A stretch of 16,913 nt of DNA. It comes from Stephanodiscus triporus (taxonomy: Eukaryota > Bacillariophyta > Thalassiosirophyceae > Thalassiosirales > Thalassiosiraceae). A model generated the notes under the pieces. That model was not told the DNA's origin. It saw only the letters and a list, made by a program, of their open reading frames with translations, and made no database searches. The stretch covers positions 1 to 16,913 of the forward strand of contig JALLAZ010000337.1 of the NCBI GenBank assembly GCA_036939755.1. Reading direction: 5' to 3'. Made by a program: the position numbers and the translations under genes. This document shows, in pieces, positions 1 to 8,793 of this stretch (positions are counted from its first letter, which is position 1; every line of letters starts with the position of its first letter).

Positions 1-348
1 CGCATCAATCTCAAATTTGAGTTTATCTAATTTGCTAATTACGATAGATTTAGTGGTGATTCTTAAACCCCGGTGGTTCTTAATCCCCGCCCGGTCTATA
101 CGGTAGCTGGTATGCAGATATGGGTGAGTAAAACCACCTGACCGCTTCAGCCTTTTTCAGCATTGTAGATTGAGGAATGTCACACCTCCCTAAAAGGACT
201 GTCCGACCAAGCGTGCGGTTGGTTGACCGTGCGGTCAGCTAATCTCAATGACGTCACAAATAAGACAGAAGTGGCCAAGAAAGTGAACACCAAATAATGA
301 CCATCCAACATCTTAGAGCTCTCCACCTCCACTTCTCCCATATCAACC
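1..348. other. Intergenic, no gene recognised
   Basis: I see no convincing coding frame here on either strand. A minus-strand frame covering part of it has a hydrophobic stretch but no family resemblance and no support from context. The one clear short signal is an eight-base palindrome at 249..256, listed separately. The stretch could hold the promoter or earlier exons of the serine-rich gene that ends at 806. Confidence 0.5.
249..256. promoter_or_regulatory. CRE-type palindrome TGACGTCA
   Basis: The sequence is the perfect palindrome TGACGTCA, the classic binding site of bZIP factors. In the diatom Phaeodactylum tricornutum, TGACGT-type elements act as CO2/cAMP-response elements in promoters of CO2-responsive genes. 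Here it lies about 260 bases upstream of the serine-rich terminal exon. A single eight-base match can occur by chance, so function is only a possibility. Confidence 0.3.
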
Positions 349-512
349 ATGAACCTTTGTATCACAGTTGATTCCTGCATCCTTTCGTGGGGATGTAATT
401 GTATGTTGCCCAAGCCCAAGATGGCTGCGCACCAATCCCAGGCACCACCTGTGTCACGGCGGCGAGCGTCCTTCTCCGGGGGGAACTGTTGTTATTGGGA
501 ATCTGATGACAG

Positions 513-806
513 CCTGACGACAACAACTATGGTACCCCCGAGGGCACCATTGTGTGCTCCGACGATGGCAAGAAGGGGACGGTGGTTGATTGCAAGTTTG
601 TCGAAGATGCCGTCCAACCCACTTCTTCCGGATCCTCCTCCTCCTCCTCCTCGTCCCCCTCTTCCTCATCAACTGTCACAGAAAATGTAACGACGCCAGA
701 CATTGCCAACGAGCAGCCGTCATCGTCAACGTCGGATGCATTGCGCGTCAAGGCCGTTAGTGCTGGGCTCATTTTGCTTGCTGTTGCAATTGGTCATGCA
801 TTCTGA
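513..806 (+). CDS. C-terminal part of a serine-rich, possibly GPI-anchored protein (partial)
   Basis: I do not recognise the family. The open frame runs from about 513, just after a CAG that could be a splice acceptor (510..512), to a TGA at 804..806. It begins with a segment holding two cysteines (TIVCSDDGKKGTVVDC). A long serine-rich linker encoded partly by a TCC triplet run (about 632..677) and a Thr/Ser-rich stretch follow. It ends in a hydrophobic tail, AVSAGLILLAVAIGHAF, with nothing after it. Ser/Thr linker plus a terminal hydrophobic tail is the layout of a GPI-anchor signal or a tail anchor, which suggests a cell-surface protein. The 5' part is unresolved: coding-like Cys-rich pieces lie upstream (about 400..512) in shifting frames, so either introns or indels separate them. 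The opposite strand also has an acidic open frame here, which I consider its shadow. Confidence 0.42.
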   Translation, partial: PDDNNYGTPEGTIVCSDDGKKGTVVDCKFVEDAVQPTSSGSSSSSSSSPSSSSTVTENVTTPDIANEQPSSSTSDALRVKAVSAGLILLAVAIGHAF

Positions 807-1086
807 TATTAAGATGGTGTAACCCCCCGTTCACAATTTAGAAGAAATAATGGATCTTAAAATCAGAACTGGATCGCAGCTATTGGACTGCAGAATATGT
901 TTGAGTGCAAAGCTGCCTGCGTAACAATCTAACCTCAAGGCAAACAAGGCTCATCAATTAAAAGAGCCGCAAGCAACTATTTCCAAATATTACAGGTTCT
1001 TCATTTTTCACTCTCTCTTTCTCTCTATTTTGGTTGCCCTTTTCAAATGCCTTCGCGTCTTGGGAGAAGATGATGAAACCTCAGCA
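807..1086. other. Intergenic stretch with CT-rich tract
   Basis: No gene is visible. A run of CT dinucleotides at about 1010..1027 lies just upstream of the ATG at 1087. CT-rich leaders are common near gene starts in compact algal genomes, so this may be a 5' leader. Confidence 0.4.
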
Positions 1087-1437
1087 ATGAGCGGGAAGAA
1101 CGACAGTAACAATCGCGGTGGTAGATGTGGCGGGATCAACAACGGAGGAGGGGGTACTACAACAACGTCGATAACAACGGCGGCAGCAGCGGCGGACGAC
1201 GCTCAACTTCTCATCAGGGAAGGTGCGCACGAGGGGGCCGGCGGTCGATGGAACGTCGTGGGTGCCGACGCCGTCTCACCACCGCATCCGAACGACATTG
1301 TGGAGCTGGCGTTGACTTCGTCGCCGGCAAAATTAACGAACGACAACGAGTCGAGTTGTTGGACGTTAGCGAGGGAAGCCAATCTTCCCATCATCACGCG
1401 ACTGCTAAAGGGGGGAGGAGCGTGTTGGGTACAATGA
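1087..1437 (+). CDS. Hypothetical protein, Gly/Asn/Thr/Ala-rich N-terminus
   Basis: The ATG at 1087 opens a 116-residue frame ending at a TGA (1435..1437). The first 40 or so residues are low complexity: Asn/Gly-rich, then a Thr run and an Ala run. The second half is of normal composition, including ELALTSSPAKLTNDNESSCW and LPIITRLLKGG. No domain is recognised. It may be a first exon, since the frame stops abruptly and coding-like words continue in other frames to about 1720. The opposite strand carries an equally long open frame over the same bases, so strand choice rests mainly on the ATG position after a CT-rich leader. This could be a real gene, an exon, or chance in GC-rich triplet-biased DNA. 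Confidence 0.3.
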   Translation: MSGKNDSNNRGGRCGGINNGGGGTTTTSITTAAAAADDAQLLIREGAHEGAGGRWNVVGADAVSPPHPNDIVELALTSSPAKLTNDNESSCWTLAREANLPIITRLLKGGGACWVQ

Positions 1438-2227
1438 CTACAATGCAGCTTGCTTATTGTCATCGGTCCCAACAACCTCAGCAATGACAGAATTTTGATG
1501 ACAACTATTCCGGGGGTGGCTGATATTTCCATTCAATATGTCAAGATTCGACCAACAATGATTATCAATCCCTCGAACGACGATGAAATGTCTTCCCACG
1601 CAATGAACACGATATTCACAACTACGATGACGACGATGATGGAATCGAAGCACGGACATCTCTTTTATTGCTACGTTTTTTATAGAAACTTTGTCAGTAC
1701 CTGGTGTAGCTTTGGGATGTGAACTCCCCACTCCTGTTCACTACTTGGACAATGGCTATCAATGTTTCTCTTTTTCTTAGATCTGTTTGTAGAAATACAC
1801 TTATTCCTTCTTCAATATTCAGTGAGGTGACTGGTCTTGATCAAATTCCCAAAACTCTTACTCCTTAGACCCTGGGTGTCGCCGCTATGCAGAGAAGATA
1901 ATCCCACTCCTAATTGGTTATTTGGAGTTGGATGCACGAGAAGAATGAAGAGTAAAAGATAACATTTGGCATGCACTGGCATCATTATTTTTTCCGTTGT
2001 GGCCTGTCTCTCTGTCCTGATGTTCAAACACTCTTACCTATTCCTTCTCCTCAAAGAATGTCTCCGCAATCTTCGCGGGGTGCGTAGCACGACGATGACA
2101 ACAATGATCGTGCCGACGCGCGATCGCGCACCCTCCCCCTGTTGTTGTCCCATCCCCCCCCTCTTCCTCCCCGCGACGACGACAACAACGACGACAACGG
2201 CCGTACGTCCCCGTAATCGTCTTTGAG
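1438..2227. other. No clear gene; low-complexity GAC/ACG-rich DNA
   Basis: Short open frames occur on both strands, but none has a domain I recognise or a consistent frame. A 16-base word, GATGATGGAATCGAAG, near 1637 recurs near 2547 inside the HSF-like pseudogene, where its complement encodes part of the DNA-binding domain. The flanks do not continue the match convincingly. From about 2090 to 2220 the sequence is dominated by ACG/GAC and CCT/CCC triplets. This could be the decayed 3' part of the HSF-like gene read on the minus strand. Confidence 0.4.
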
Positions 2228-2760
2228 TCAACAACGACAACAAGAACAATCGCCACCCTCGCCGTCACCCCGTGCCATTGTGGCCGCTCCTCCTCCTCCT
2301 CCATTATTACTCGCGAGCTTCATCAAGGCGACGACGTCGAGATGCCCCCGTGCGAAGGAGGGGTGGGAATATACGATGCACTCGTGCGCGGTCCCCCCCC
2401 CATTGTGCATACGGTCCTGAACCTGTACCACGAGAGCAAATTCCGGAACGACTTGAACTTGTTCTGGTTGAAGTACACGCTCATGATCCTGCGACAGTAT
2501 TCCAAGCGGTTGACAACGAACGACCTACCGTCGTCCGTCTAGGAGATGATGGAATCGAAGGACGGATCCGTCGCGAGGATGTGCAGTTTTGACAGCGTCG
2601 ACAGCCTCTTGTGATGGGGGCCAAATACTCTCGACCTGATCGCGGCATTGTTGTCCTTCTCGGTCGACGATCCGGGCCTCGGGGGGGCGGCGGCGGCATG
2701 TGCGGGCGCGGACTTTGCGCCGCCCGGCGGGGTCTTTTTGGCATGGGCAGGCCAATCCAT
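2228..2760 (-). pseudogene. Heat shock factor (HSF)-type DNA-binding protein, disrupted by a stop and a frameshift
   Basis: Read on the minus strand from the ATG at 2760, a Pro/Ala/Lys-rich leader of about 50 residues is followed by a HSF-type winged-helix DNA-binding domain. Landmarks are SKLHIL (58..62), FDSIIS (68..73), DDGRSFVV (76..83), YFNQNKFKSF (96..105, the recognition-helix region) and WYRF. HSFs bind inverted nGAAn repeats and control transcription in the nucleus. In diatoms they form a very large family. Two lesions are visible. Codon 74 is TAG (2541..2539) exactly where HSFs have an invariant Trp after I-[IV]-S, one base from TGG. Near a run of nine G (plus-strand C, 2393..2401) the frame shifts; the end of the domain (YSHPSFARGHLDVVALMK) continues in another frame to a TGA at 2228..2230. 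So it is a recent pseudogene, or an active gene with sequencing errors. Frames on the plus strand over it are shadows. Confidence 0.82.
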
Positions 2761-2846
2761 TTCTTCTCTTCTCTTTTTATGTCTTTATGGAATGGTTCAC
2801 TCCCCCATCTGGCTGCAGGGCTTGTGGAGGTGCAAAACGTTAACTG

Positions 2847-2926
2847 TATGCATAGGGATTCCATTGTATCTTTAGTTACAGCCCAATATGCATAGGGATT
2901 CCATTGTATCTTTAGTTACAGCCCAA
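2847..2926. repeat. Perfect 40-bp tandem duplication
   Basis: The 40-base unit beginning TATGCATAGGGATTCC and ending CAGCCCAA occurs at 2847..2886 and again, base for base, at 2887..2926. The absence of any difference implies a recent duplication. It lies upstream of the start of the minus-strand HSF-like gene and so could fall in its promoter. No coding frame is involved. Confidence 0.95.
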
Positions 2927-3941
2927 ACTAGGTGGCGATGATTTTGGACAAAACTTGCCTCCATTATTTCTAGGTTATTTCTAATAACTTGCTGCCACCC
3001 ACTGCAAGGCAACATGCACTGAAAGACTGAGTCTTTCCTCAGTCCATCCACTTACATCCCCCACGAAGGCGCAACAATCAGCACGATGACGAGATAATCA
3101 ACACGACAATCTGCACGACGACGCGACAATCAGCACGACAACGGCGCAACGTGACAATACAGACACGACGATGGTCAAAATAGTGGCACATTGAGATCGT
3201 CCGGGGGGGGGGGCGATGACCGCCACCGCAACGATGACGGGAGGAAGCGTTCGTTGTCGTCGTTCTTGATAATGTGCGATGGGCGCGAGGAGGAGAACGA
3301 GGGAGGAGAGTAGGTGACGTTGCTGTCGCGCGTCGTTTTGATACTGACAACGAACTACCTGAACCGCCAGACGGGGAGGGGAGAGAACTGGACCGTCGAT
3401 GGCACGATGACGACGTGCTCCTGTATGTCACGTTGCCAACGTCGGATGGCGAGGGATGCCAGAATCTGCGTCTGTCCGACCTCCACGATGACAACGACGT
3501 CAGCATGTGACGATTGTTCGCGTCGATGGACGACAACCACTATGATCGCGCCTGTCGACGACGATGACATTCCGAGGCGCAAAGGACGAGGACGTCCTCC
3601 GATCACTCAATGACGGCGGCCGCACAATGCCCTCGGTTTATGGTCGAACGTCGACACAGGAACTGCGACGACGACGACAATCTGGGCAAACAACGATCCC
3701 CTGTCGCGGCGCGGCAAGAGGTCAAGGACGACCGCCGCACGCAAGGTGGTGGAGGAGCACTTTTAAATTAAAACAAAGCATTTAATGAAAAATTAAACCG
3801 CCTCCTTCGCTTCTCTCTCAGTGTGTTTTCATTTTTTACTCTGTTCACCATCTGCTCAACAGTATTGCCACACTCGAGTGATTTCAAACACCGCCGCCGA
3901 AATCAAAGGAGATTGACCAATTTATCGCGCCCCACAACGTT
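2927..3941. other. Gene-poor stretch with simple repeats; coding-like frames unresolved
   Basis: From 3068 to 3170 there are imperfect repeats, and at 3203..3213 a run of 11 G. From about 3235 to 3510 a plus-strand frame reads smoothly (for example DDDVLLYVTLPTSDGEGC) to a TGA. The same frame continues past it with one more TGA to about 3772. A Ser-rich minus-strand frame overlaps the whole region. I recognise no family in either and cannot choose a strand. The last 160 bases are AT- and CT-richer and probably form the promoter and leader of the gene at 3942. Confidence 0.4.
3068..3170. repeat. Imperfect short tandem repeats (CAATCAGCACGAC type)
   Basis: Variants of the word ACAATCAGCACGA recur four to five times with spacings of roughly 15 to 20 bases, two of them exact (about 3074 and 3127). 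It is a decayed minisatellite rather than a CRISPR array: there are no uniform spacers, and the host is eukaryotic. Confidence 0.5.
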
Positions 3942-5980
3942 ATGATCACAAAGACGGTACCCCTTACTGATGATCGCCTGAATCAAGAAAACGGTGTGGA
4001 CGCCAATGGGAAATCACCTGAAGAGATGGTCATGGTCATGCTTAGGAAGTGTGGACACCATAAGCCCTCTCTCAACAAAGAGGGTGGCATGGCTAGGGCA
4101 AAGAAAAAGATGAAGAAGTTCATGGACGTATCACCTCTCAAAGAGGAGAGAGAAGTGCCCAGTGCGTCTCTCTCGGTCGAGAGCATTAACGAGGGAGAAG
4201 TGCCCCGCGCATCTGCCTTGCTTGATGACATCGAGTTGGTCATGCTTCAAGATTTGGTCTCCATGGCAAATTCTACCACCCATACCATCGTGAAGGCAGA
4301 TTCCAAAATTGCCGATGAGGTTTTATCAATGGCCAAGCAAATGATAAGAAAAGGTCGAGCCATTTTCTCTCAAGATGACCCAATGGCCAATGCTCGCATT
4401 TCAACGAACGGAGTGGCCATTCTTGACACGTACCCACCCAGTGACAATGCCTATGTCATTGAAGACGAAGTGGAAGTGCGAGCTGTCAAGAATATGCAAA
4501 AGTGTTTTGCCCTGCGAGGTGGCATAAAGAATGACACAGGAACTCCAAGACTCTGCACATCCATGGCGGTGTCAGGGCTAATTGCAGCAGGATCATCCGA
4601 GACAAAATTTTCGCCATCACCATTGGATTGTATTCCATGCCATTCTCAGGATAGATTCTCCAACACAAAGACAAGTATTCCCGCAAAGATTAATCATGAG
4701 AACATTCACATCGCTAAGCGTATTATCAGGCACTGCCTTGAATCATGCAGAGCTGTTTGGATATCAGGTGCTGACCTACAAGATCCACTCAAAGCGGTAG
4801 TTCAAGAGATGGGACTGATTGTTGTGTATTTATCTGATGCCAAGATCAATGAAAATGTCAAACAATATACTCAACCGCGAGCAAGATACGACCTGGAGGA
4901 ACGTTATCCGGTCTTACTCCTTCACAACAAGCATACAAAGCATACTACCATCATTTTCACATGCTTTCAAATTGGATCAAGCATTGCTAATCCTCAAAAC
5001 ATCAACCATCTTCAAAGCAAAATACTCATCCCCTTTGTTCACGAACTCATCTCTGGCTTTCTTGATATCTCCGGTGCCAAGAATAGAGAGGCGGTATTTC
5101 CGAACTTCACGAAGGCAGGAGATTCAATCATTCATCAAGCCTTAACAAAGAATGGCGCTGACAAGGTCACTAAGATACTTCGAGATTGGGGCCTGATTGA
5201 TGAGTCGACGAAATACATGTATTCGTGTGTGGTTGGAGCACTAAAAGGTATTGCAACTGATCCTGGTCGAGATAAAGGCGTCCACTTCTCCGAGTGACTC
5301 CAACAAGAGACTAAGTCCATGACGGAACGTGCTGAGGCAAGTATTGCAACTGATCCTGGTCAAGATACAGGCGTCCACTACTCCGAGCGACTCCGACAAG
5401 AGACTAAGTCCATGACTGAACGTGGTGAGGCTGGTGGCAAGGCAAGTATTGCAACTGATCTTGGTCAAGATAAAGGCGTCCACTACTCCATCGACTACAA
5501 CGAGAGACAAAGTCCCTGACCAAACGTGCTGAGGCAAGCAATGCAACTGATCCTGGTCGAGATAAAGGCGTCCACTACTCCGAGCGACTCCAACGAGAGA
5601 CAATGTCCCATTCTGAACGTGGCAAATTATCTCTTGGTGTAGTCAGAAGAAATAAAAATGGTTCCATCCCAGCATGGATAATGATCGAGTCAGTGAGTGC
5701 ACCCATGACATTTAAACCACGATGCTCAAATGTTAGAAATAGTTTAATATATTTGCTGATCAGTGTTGGAGCCATTAAGAAGAAGGATCGAAGTTCAGAA
5801 AGATGGATGAAAGCTTGGGTAGAAAAGGCAAAATCGAACACTGGTCCAGTAAAAAGTCACACATTTTCCTGCAGAGACGATACTCATAAAAGAAAATGGA
5901 AGTTCACTGTTTACCCAGAAGGAGAGCAGAAGCCTAGTGGGGCAAAGGAGGTCGACAGGAGCACTTCAGGAGCGTATTGA
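3942..5980 (+). CDS. Unknown protein; either spliced around a repeat array or broken within it
   Basis: The family is not recognised. The ATG at 3942 opens 451 codons ending at a TGA (5295..5297). The N-terminal 95 residues are Lys/Glu-rich with a short duplicated motif (EVPSAS at 71..76, EVPRAS at 86..91). The rest is a mixed globular sequence with no signal peptide or clear membrane helix. The stop lies in the first of four 93-bp repeats. A second piece, 5603..5980 (ending ...TSGAY), is equally coding-like, with a basic, Trp-containing C-terminus. The two join in frame if 5248..5642 is an intron (donor AAG|GTATTG, acceptor GGTGTAG|TC), giving about 547 residues. Alternatively the repeats were once translated, and the gene now carries a nonsense codon and a one-base deletion. 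The first reading needs only one event; the second is supported by repeat lengths divisible by three. No neighbour suggests a role. Confidence 0.55.
5250..5632 (+). repeat. Four-copy 93-bp repeat array
   Basis: The word GCAACTGATC starts each unit, at 5253, 5346, 5451 and 5543, so the unit lengths are 93, 105 and 92 bases plus a final partial copy. Unit 2 has a 12-base insertion and unit 3 lacks one base. In frame, a unit reads about 31 residues, including ATDPGRDKGVHYSERL. Unit 1 has TGA where units 2 and 4 have CGA (5295..5297). The copies remain highly similar, so the expansion is fairly young. Confidence 0.9.
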
Positions 5981-6228
5981 AGTCGCGTATATATATTACA
6001 AAGGTTGCAAAGGTTGGTATATGTGTTGCGATGATTGCAATCACCGCTCTTGTTGTTAGAGGCATACACATCTTGTATACAAAAAGAGAAACAGGAAAAT
6101 TGTTTTGTTAATAATCAATCTTATTCCGTCCTCGAGACATTTGGCAGCCTCGTTTACCAGCTGTGATGCAATTCGATTTTGAATATCCGTCTCGCACATA
6201 TTCGAAACATTACCACCGGTGAATTCCC

Positions 6229-8628
6229 TCAAATATGAATATCTCTTTTAGTCACATCCACAGTGTAAATTAAATTTTCTCTCTTCACTGCCTTGAGCTT
6301 CATTAATGCAAAAGGACCGACTTTCCTTCGGTTCGCCCCTCCTTCCACGTCTTCCATCCATGCCTCGCCCGCACAATACAGCAAGACTTCACCATTCTTT
6401 GCTTCTGGCCGAATAAGCTCTCCACCAATATTTTGTAATATGTCATCCACTAAACCGCTGTTAGTCATTATCAATCTGTCTGAAGATTGCGAGACAGCAT
6501 CAACAGACCCTGGCATAACCAGACGAGTCACCTCTCCCTCCATTACCAAAACGCGCTCTTTCTTCGGTGGCACCAACAATCGAATACGTAGGCGAGTTTG
6601 AGTCAGAGAATTCGACGACCGCTTTTCTTCGAATTCTGTTGATTCACCAATGGGCTTACGAATAGCTTGAAACATTTTCCATACCCCTCCAGCTGCTTTG
6701 TGTTGACGTTGAGTGTCGAGGATAGGCCCTCCCATCACTTGTCCATCTACTCGTAGGATAAAGTTGTCGGATGACTTCGAGTCGGTCACATCAAATGATT
6801 CGTTTTCCGCCCCCAATGGCGAAGAAACTACACGCCAGGCACCTACAAAATGGGCGTCAGATGGATAAGGTGGTATCGGCGCATCTGGAGTAGGTGGAGT
6901 CCCATCAAGAGCAAGAGCAGTGTTTTGTCCCTGAGATGTCACCTGCGGCTGCCCGCTCCTGAACCTCCGAAAAATAGGATTATCGTCAATGCTGGGAAGT
7001 TCTCTGCGTGTTTTAGAGTCTGATGATTGGGGTTGATGAATCATTCTAGAGTCACTTGTTGGTCTGGAAGTATTATCCACATCTCTCTCACTCCAAGGAG
7101 TTGAGTACGCAGCATCACCTTCGACTGACACATCTCCCGATTCCATGCCAATTTTCTCACCACCCAGACTCTGATTGCTCATTTCCTCCATCCAACGAGC
7201 CTTGCCCTCTTCCCATTCCCGTTCTTCGCGTCGTTCGACCTCGCCCAATCTTTCCATAGCCTTGGCCTTCTCCCTTCTCTCGCGTGCCATGAGCTTTGTA
7301 TCTCCTACTGGCAATTGCATACTAATGCCAGTATTTTCATCATCCAACCGAGCAACGAAGCCCATTGCTGAATTAGCATCACTTTTCCAAGTTTGTGGTC
7401 CGACAGATGATGTCGGCACATAAAAACTTGTCTCAGCCTCTCCACCACCAGGAACCACGCGCCGGTATACTGCAACTGATCGCATTCTAACTCCTGGAGG
7501 TGGAAGGATGTCATCTTCTCCCCATGCCTCATACCAAAATAGGGGAGAGATACCATCAAAACCCATATCGATAGGAGACGGCGATTCGCTTTCAGGGATA
7601 TCAGGCCTCTTTTCTATATCAGCACGAAGATCCTGGTAAAAGTCTGATGGAAGACGAACAAAAGGAACGCGTGGTCTCCATTTTCGTGGCTTTTGCTCGA
7701 TTGCGGAAAAGCCGTATTCAATCTCTTCTCCTTGTGGCTTATCTGACGGCCAACAAGTTTGTAGTCCGTATTTGCTCTCGAGTTCATCTTGAATATTATG
7801 AACCAACTTTTCCAATATCTCCCATCCACTTGGGCCGCCTGTTTGAACTGGTGCAGCCAAAAAATCGTCTACGAAGTACAGTTCATCCTCGTCATCATAC
7901 GAGCTGTTTTTCTTCTTTGCCTTCTCTATGCTCTCATCATTGACATTGTTACCGACCGCATACAGTACAGAATTGTCTTCTCCCTGCAGTTCCAGCCCTC
8001 GAAAGGGGAGAAGGATTGGTTTGGCAATCTCTATCAAAGAAGCATCTGAAGAAGTTGCTCCAATGTCGTCCCCATAAACAACCTCTCTAATAGCTTTGTA
8101 CACGACCTGTTCCAAGATGGCGTCTAAGCTTCCATTACCACCACCACCTAAGTTTACATTTTGCCAGGCGCTTCCATCCACGTACAGCAGAGGCATTCTC
8201 AACAACGACGGCATGACACATGCTCGTATCAATCTCGGGCAATCTCTTACTAAAGATGTTTGTATAGCTTGCAGCGCCGAATGAAGCTCAGTTGAATCCT
8301 GCAGAGGTATTGCGATTTGATGCGTGTATCGGGAGTAGGGATCTTGATCATCTACTGCATTATTGCCGAGTAGAGACTTGATCAGAGAATCATTATCCCT
8401 GCTACTGGAGTATAGTCTTGACGCATGGCGCGATAGGACTCGTCGCCGTTTATTATAAATCGATTTCTGTACATTTGAACCGACAAAAGAAGATGACTGC
8501 TTAGGAGAAAGACCGGGGGCAGTTGGCAGAAGCGTGAAGGACGAAGAACAGCGCTGACAATTAACGACAGAAGAAAATGCCGCAGTAATTGGAATGAAGT
8601 AGATTTTCGCGCTTATTATCATCGTCAA
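6229..8628 (-). CDS. Conserved-looking unknown protein, probable plastid targeting
   Basis: One uninterrupted frame of 799 residues. The N-terminus (MTMIISAKIYFIPITA, then AF at 17..18) resembles a signal peptide with the A-A-F type cleavage site of diatom bipartite plastid presequences. A Ser/Arg-rich, transit-like stretch follows to about residue 75. Residues 100..335 may form a 2H-phosphoesterase-like (AKAP7/LigT-type) fold: YTHQIAIPL, then LLRMPLLYVDG (142..152) and WRPRVPFVRLP (317..327) sit like the two H-x-T strands but read R-x-P. Residues 446..486 are a charged helix or coiled coil. Residues 590..790 (FVGAWRV, VDGQVMGGPI, VGPFALMKLK) look like a beta-barrel module with a lipocalin-style G-x-W start. 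I do not know the function; the two domain suggestions are inference. It is divergently arranged with the NIPSNAP gene across 165 bases. Confidence 0.85.
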   Translation of the reverse strand: MTMIISAKIYFIPITAAFSSVVNCQRCSSSFTLLPTAPGLSPKQSSSFVGSNVQKSIYNKRRRVLSRHASRLYSSSRDNDSLIKSLLGNNAVDDQDPYSRYTHQIAIPLQDSTELHSALQAIQTSLVRDCPRLIRACVMPSLLRMPLLYVDGSAWQNVNLGGGGNGSLDAILEQVVYKAIREVVYGDDIGATSSDASLIEIAKPILLPFRGLELQGEDNSVLYAVGNNVNDESIEKAKKKNSSYDDEDELYFVDDFLAAPVQTGGPSGWEILEKLVHNIQDELESKYGLQTCWPSDKPQGEEIEYGFSAIEQKPRKWRPRVPFVRLPSDFYQDLRADIEKRPDIPESESPSPIDMGFDGISPLFWYEAWGEDDILPPPGVRMRSVAVYRRVVPGGGEAETSFYVPTSSVGPQTWKSDANSAMGFVARLDDENTGISMQLPVGDTKLMARERREKAKAMERLGEVERREEREWEEGKARWMEEMSNQSLGGEKIGMESGDVSVEGDAAYSTPWSERDVDNTSRPTSDSRMIHQPQSSDSKTRRELPSIDDNPIFRRFRSGQPQVTSQGQNTALALDGTPPTPDAPIPPYPSDAHFVGAWRVVSSPLGAENESFDVTDSKSSDNFILRVDGQVMGGPILDTQRQHKAAGGVWKMFQAIRKPIGESTEFEEKRSSNSLTQTRLRIRLLVPPKKERVLVMEGEVTRLVMPGSVDAVSQSSDRLIMTNSGLVDDILQNIGGELIRPEAKNGEVLLYCAGEAWMEDVEGGANRRKVGPFALMKLKAVKRENLIYTVDVTKRDIHI

Positions 8629-8793
8629 TTGATGTAATTTATTCTTCGCCTGTTTGATGTGCTGGATGGGGGGGGAGAATGGAAGGTGCGGGGCAGTTCA
8701 GTTGGGGGGAGGATTCTACGTAGGAATCATATTTCAGGAGCACGATCACCACCACCCCACGCTACATGATGCATCTTTAAGCTGAGGATTGAA
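8629..8793. promoter_or_regulatory. Short divergent promoter between the 799-residue gene and the NIPSNAP gene
   Basis: Only 165 bases separate two start codons pointing away from each other, so both promoters must lie here or overlap the genes. The middle has two G-rich runs (about 8668..8675 and 8705..8714). I see no TATA box or known binding site. Confidence 0.5.

Noticed and set aside
2342..2875. Plus-strand frame with natural-looking sequence (VHTVLNLYHESKFRNDLNLF) and two in-frame stops
   Set aside because: I first took it as a decayed plus-strand gene, but the minus strand of the same bases encodes an unmistakable HSF DNA-binding domain, so this frame is its shadow.
3068..3170. Short spaced repeats that might suggest a CRISPR-like array
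   Set aside because: The repeats are imperfect and irregularly spaced, and the host is a eukaryote; this is a simple decayed minisatellite.
3564..3613. A frame reading RRKGRGRPPIT, like an AT-hook
   Set aside because: It lies in an 11-codon stretch of ACG/GAC-rich DNA with no surrounding protein of the right kind; a chance match is likely.
5295..5297. In-frame TGA considered as a selenocysteine codon
   Set aside because: Repeat units 2 and 4 have CGA (Arg) at the same position, so the TGA is best explained as a C to T change, or as intron sequence.
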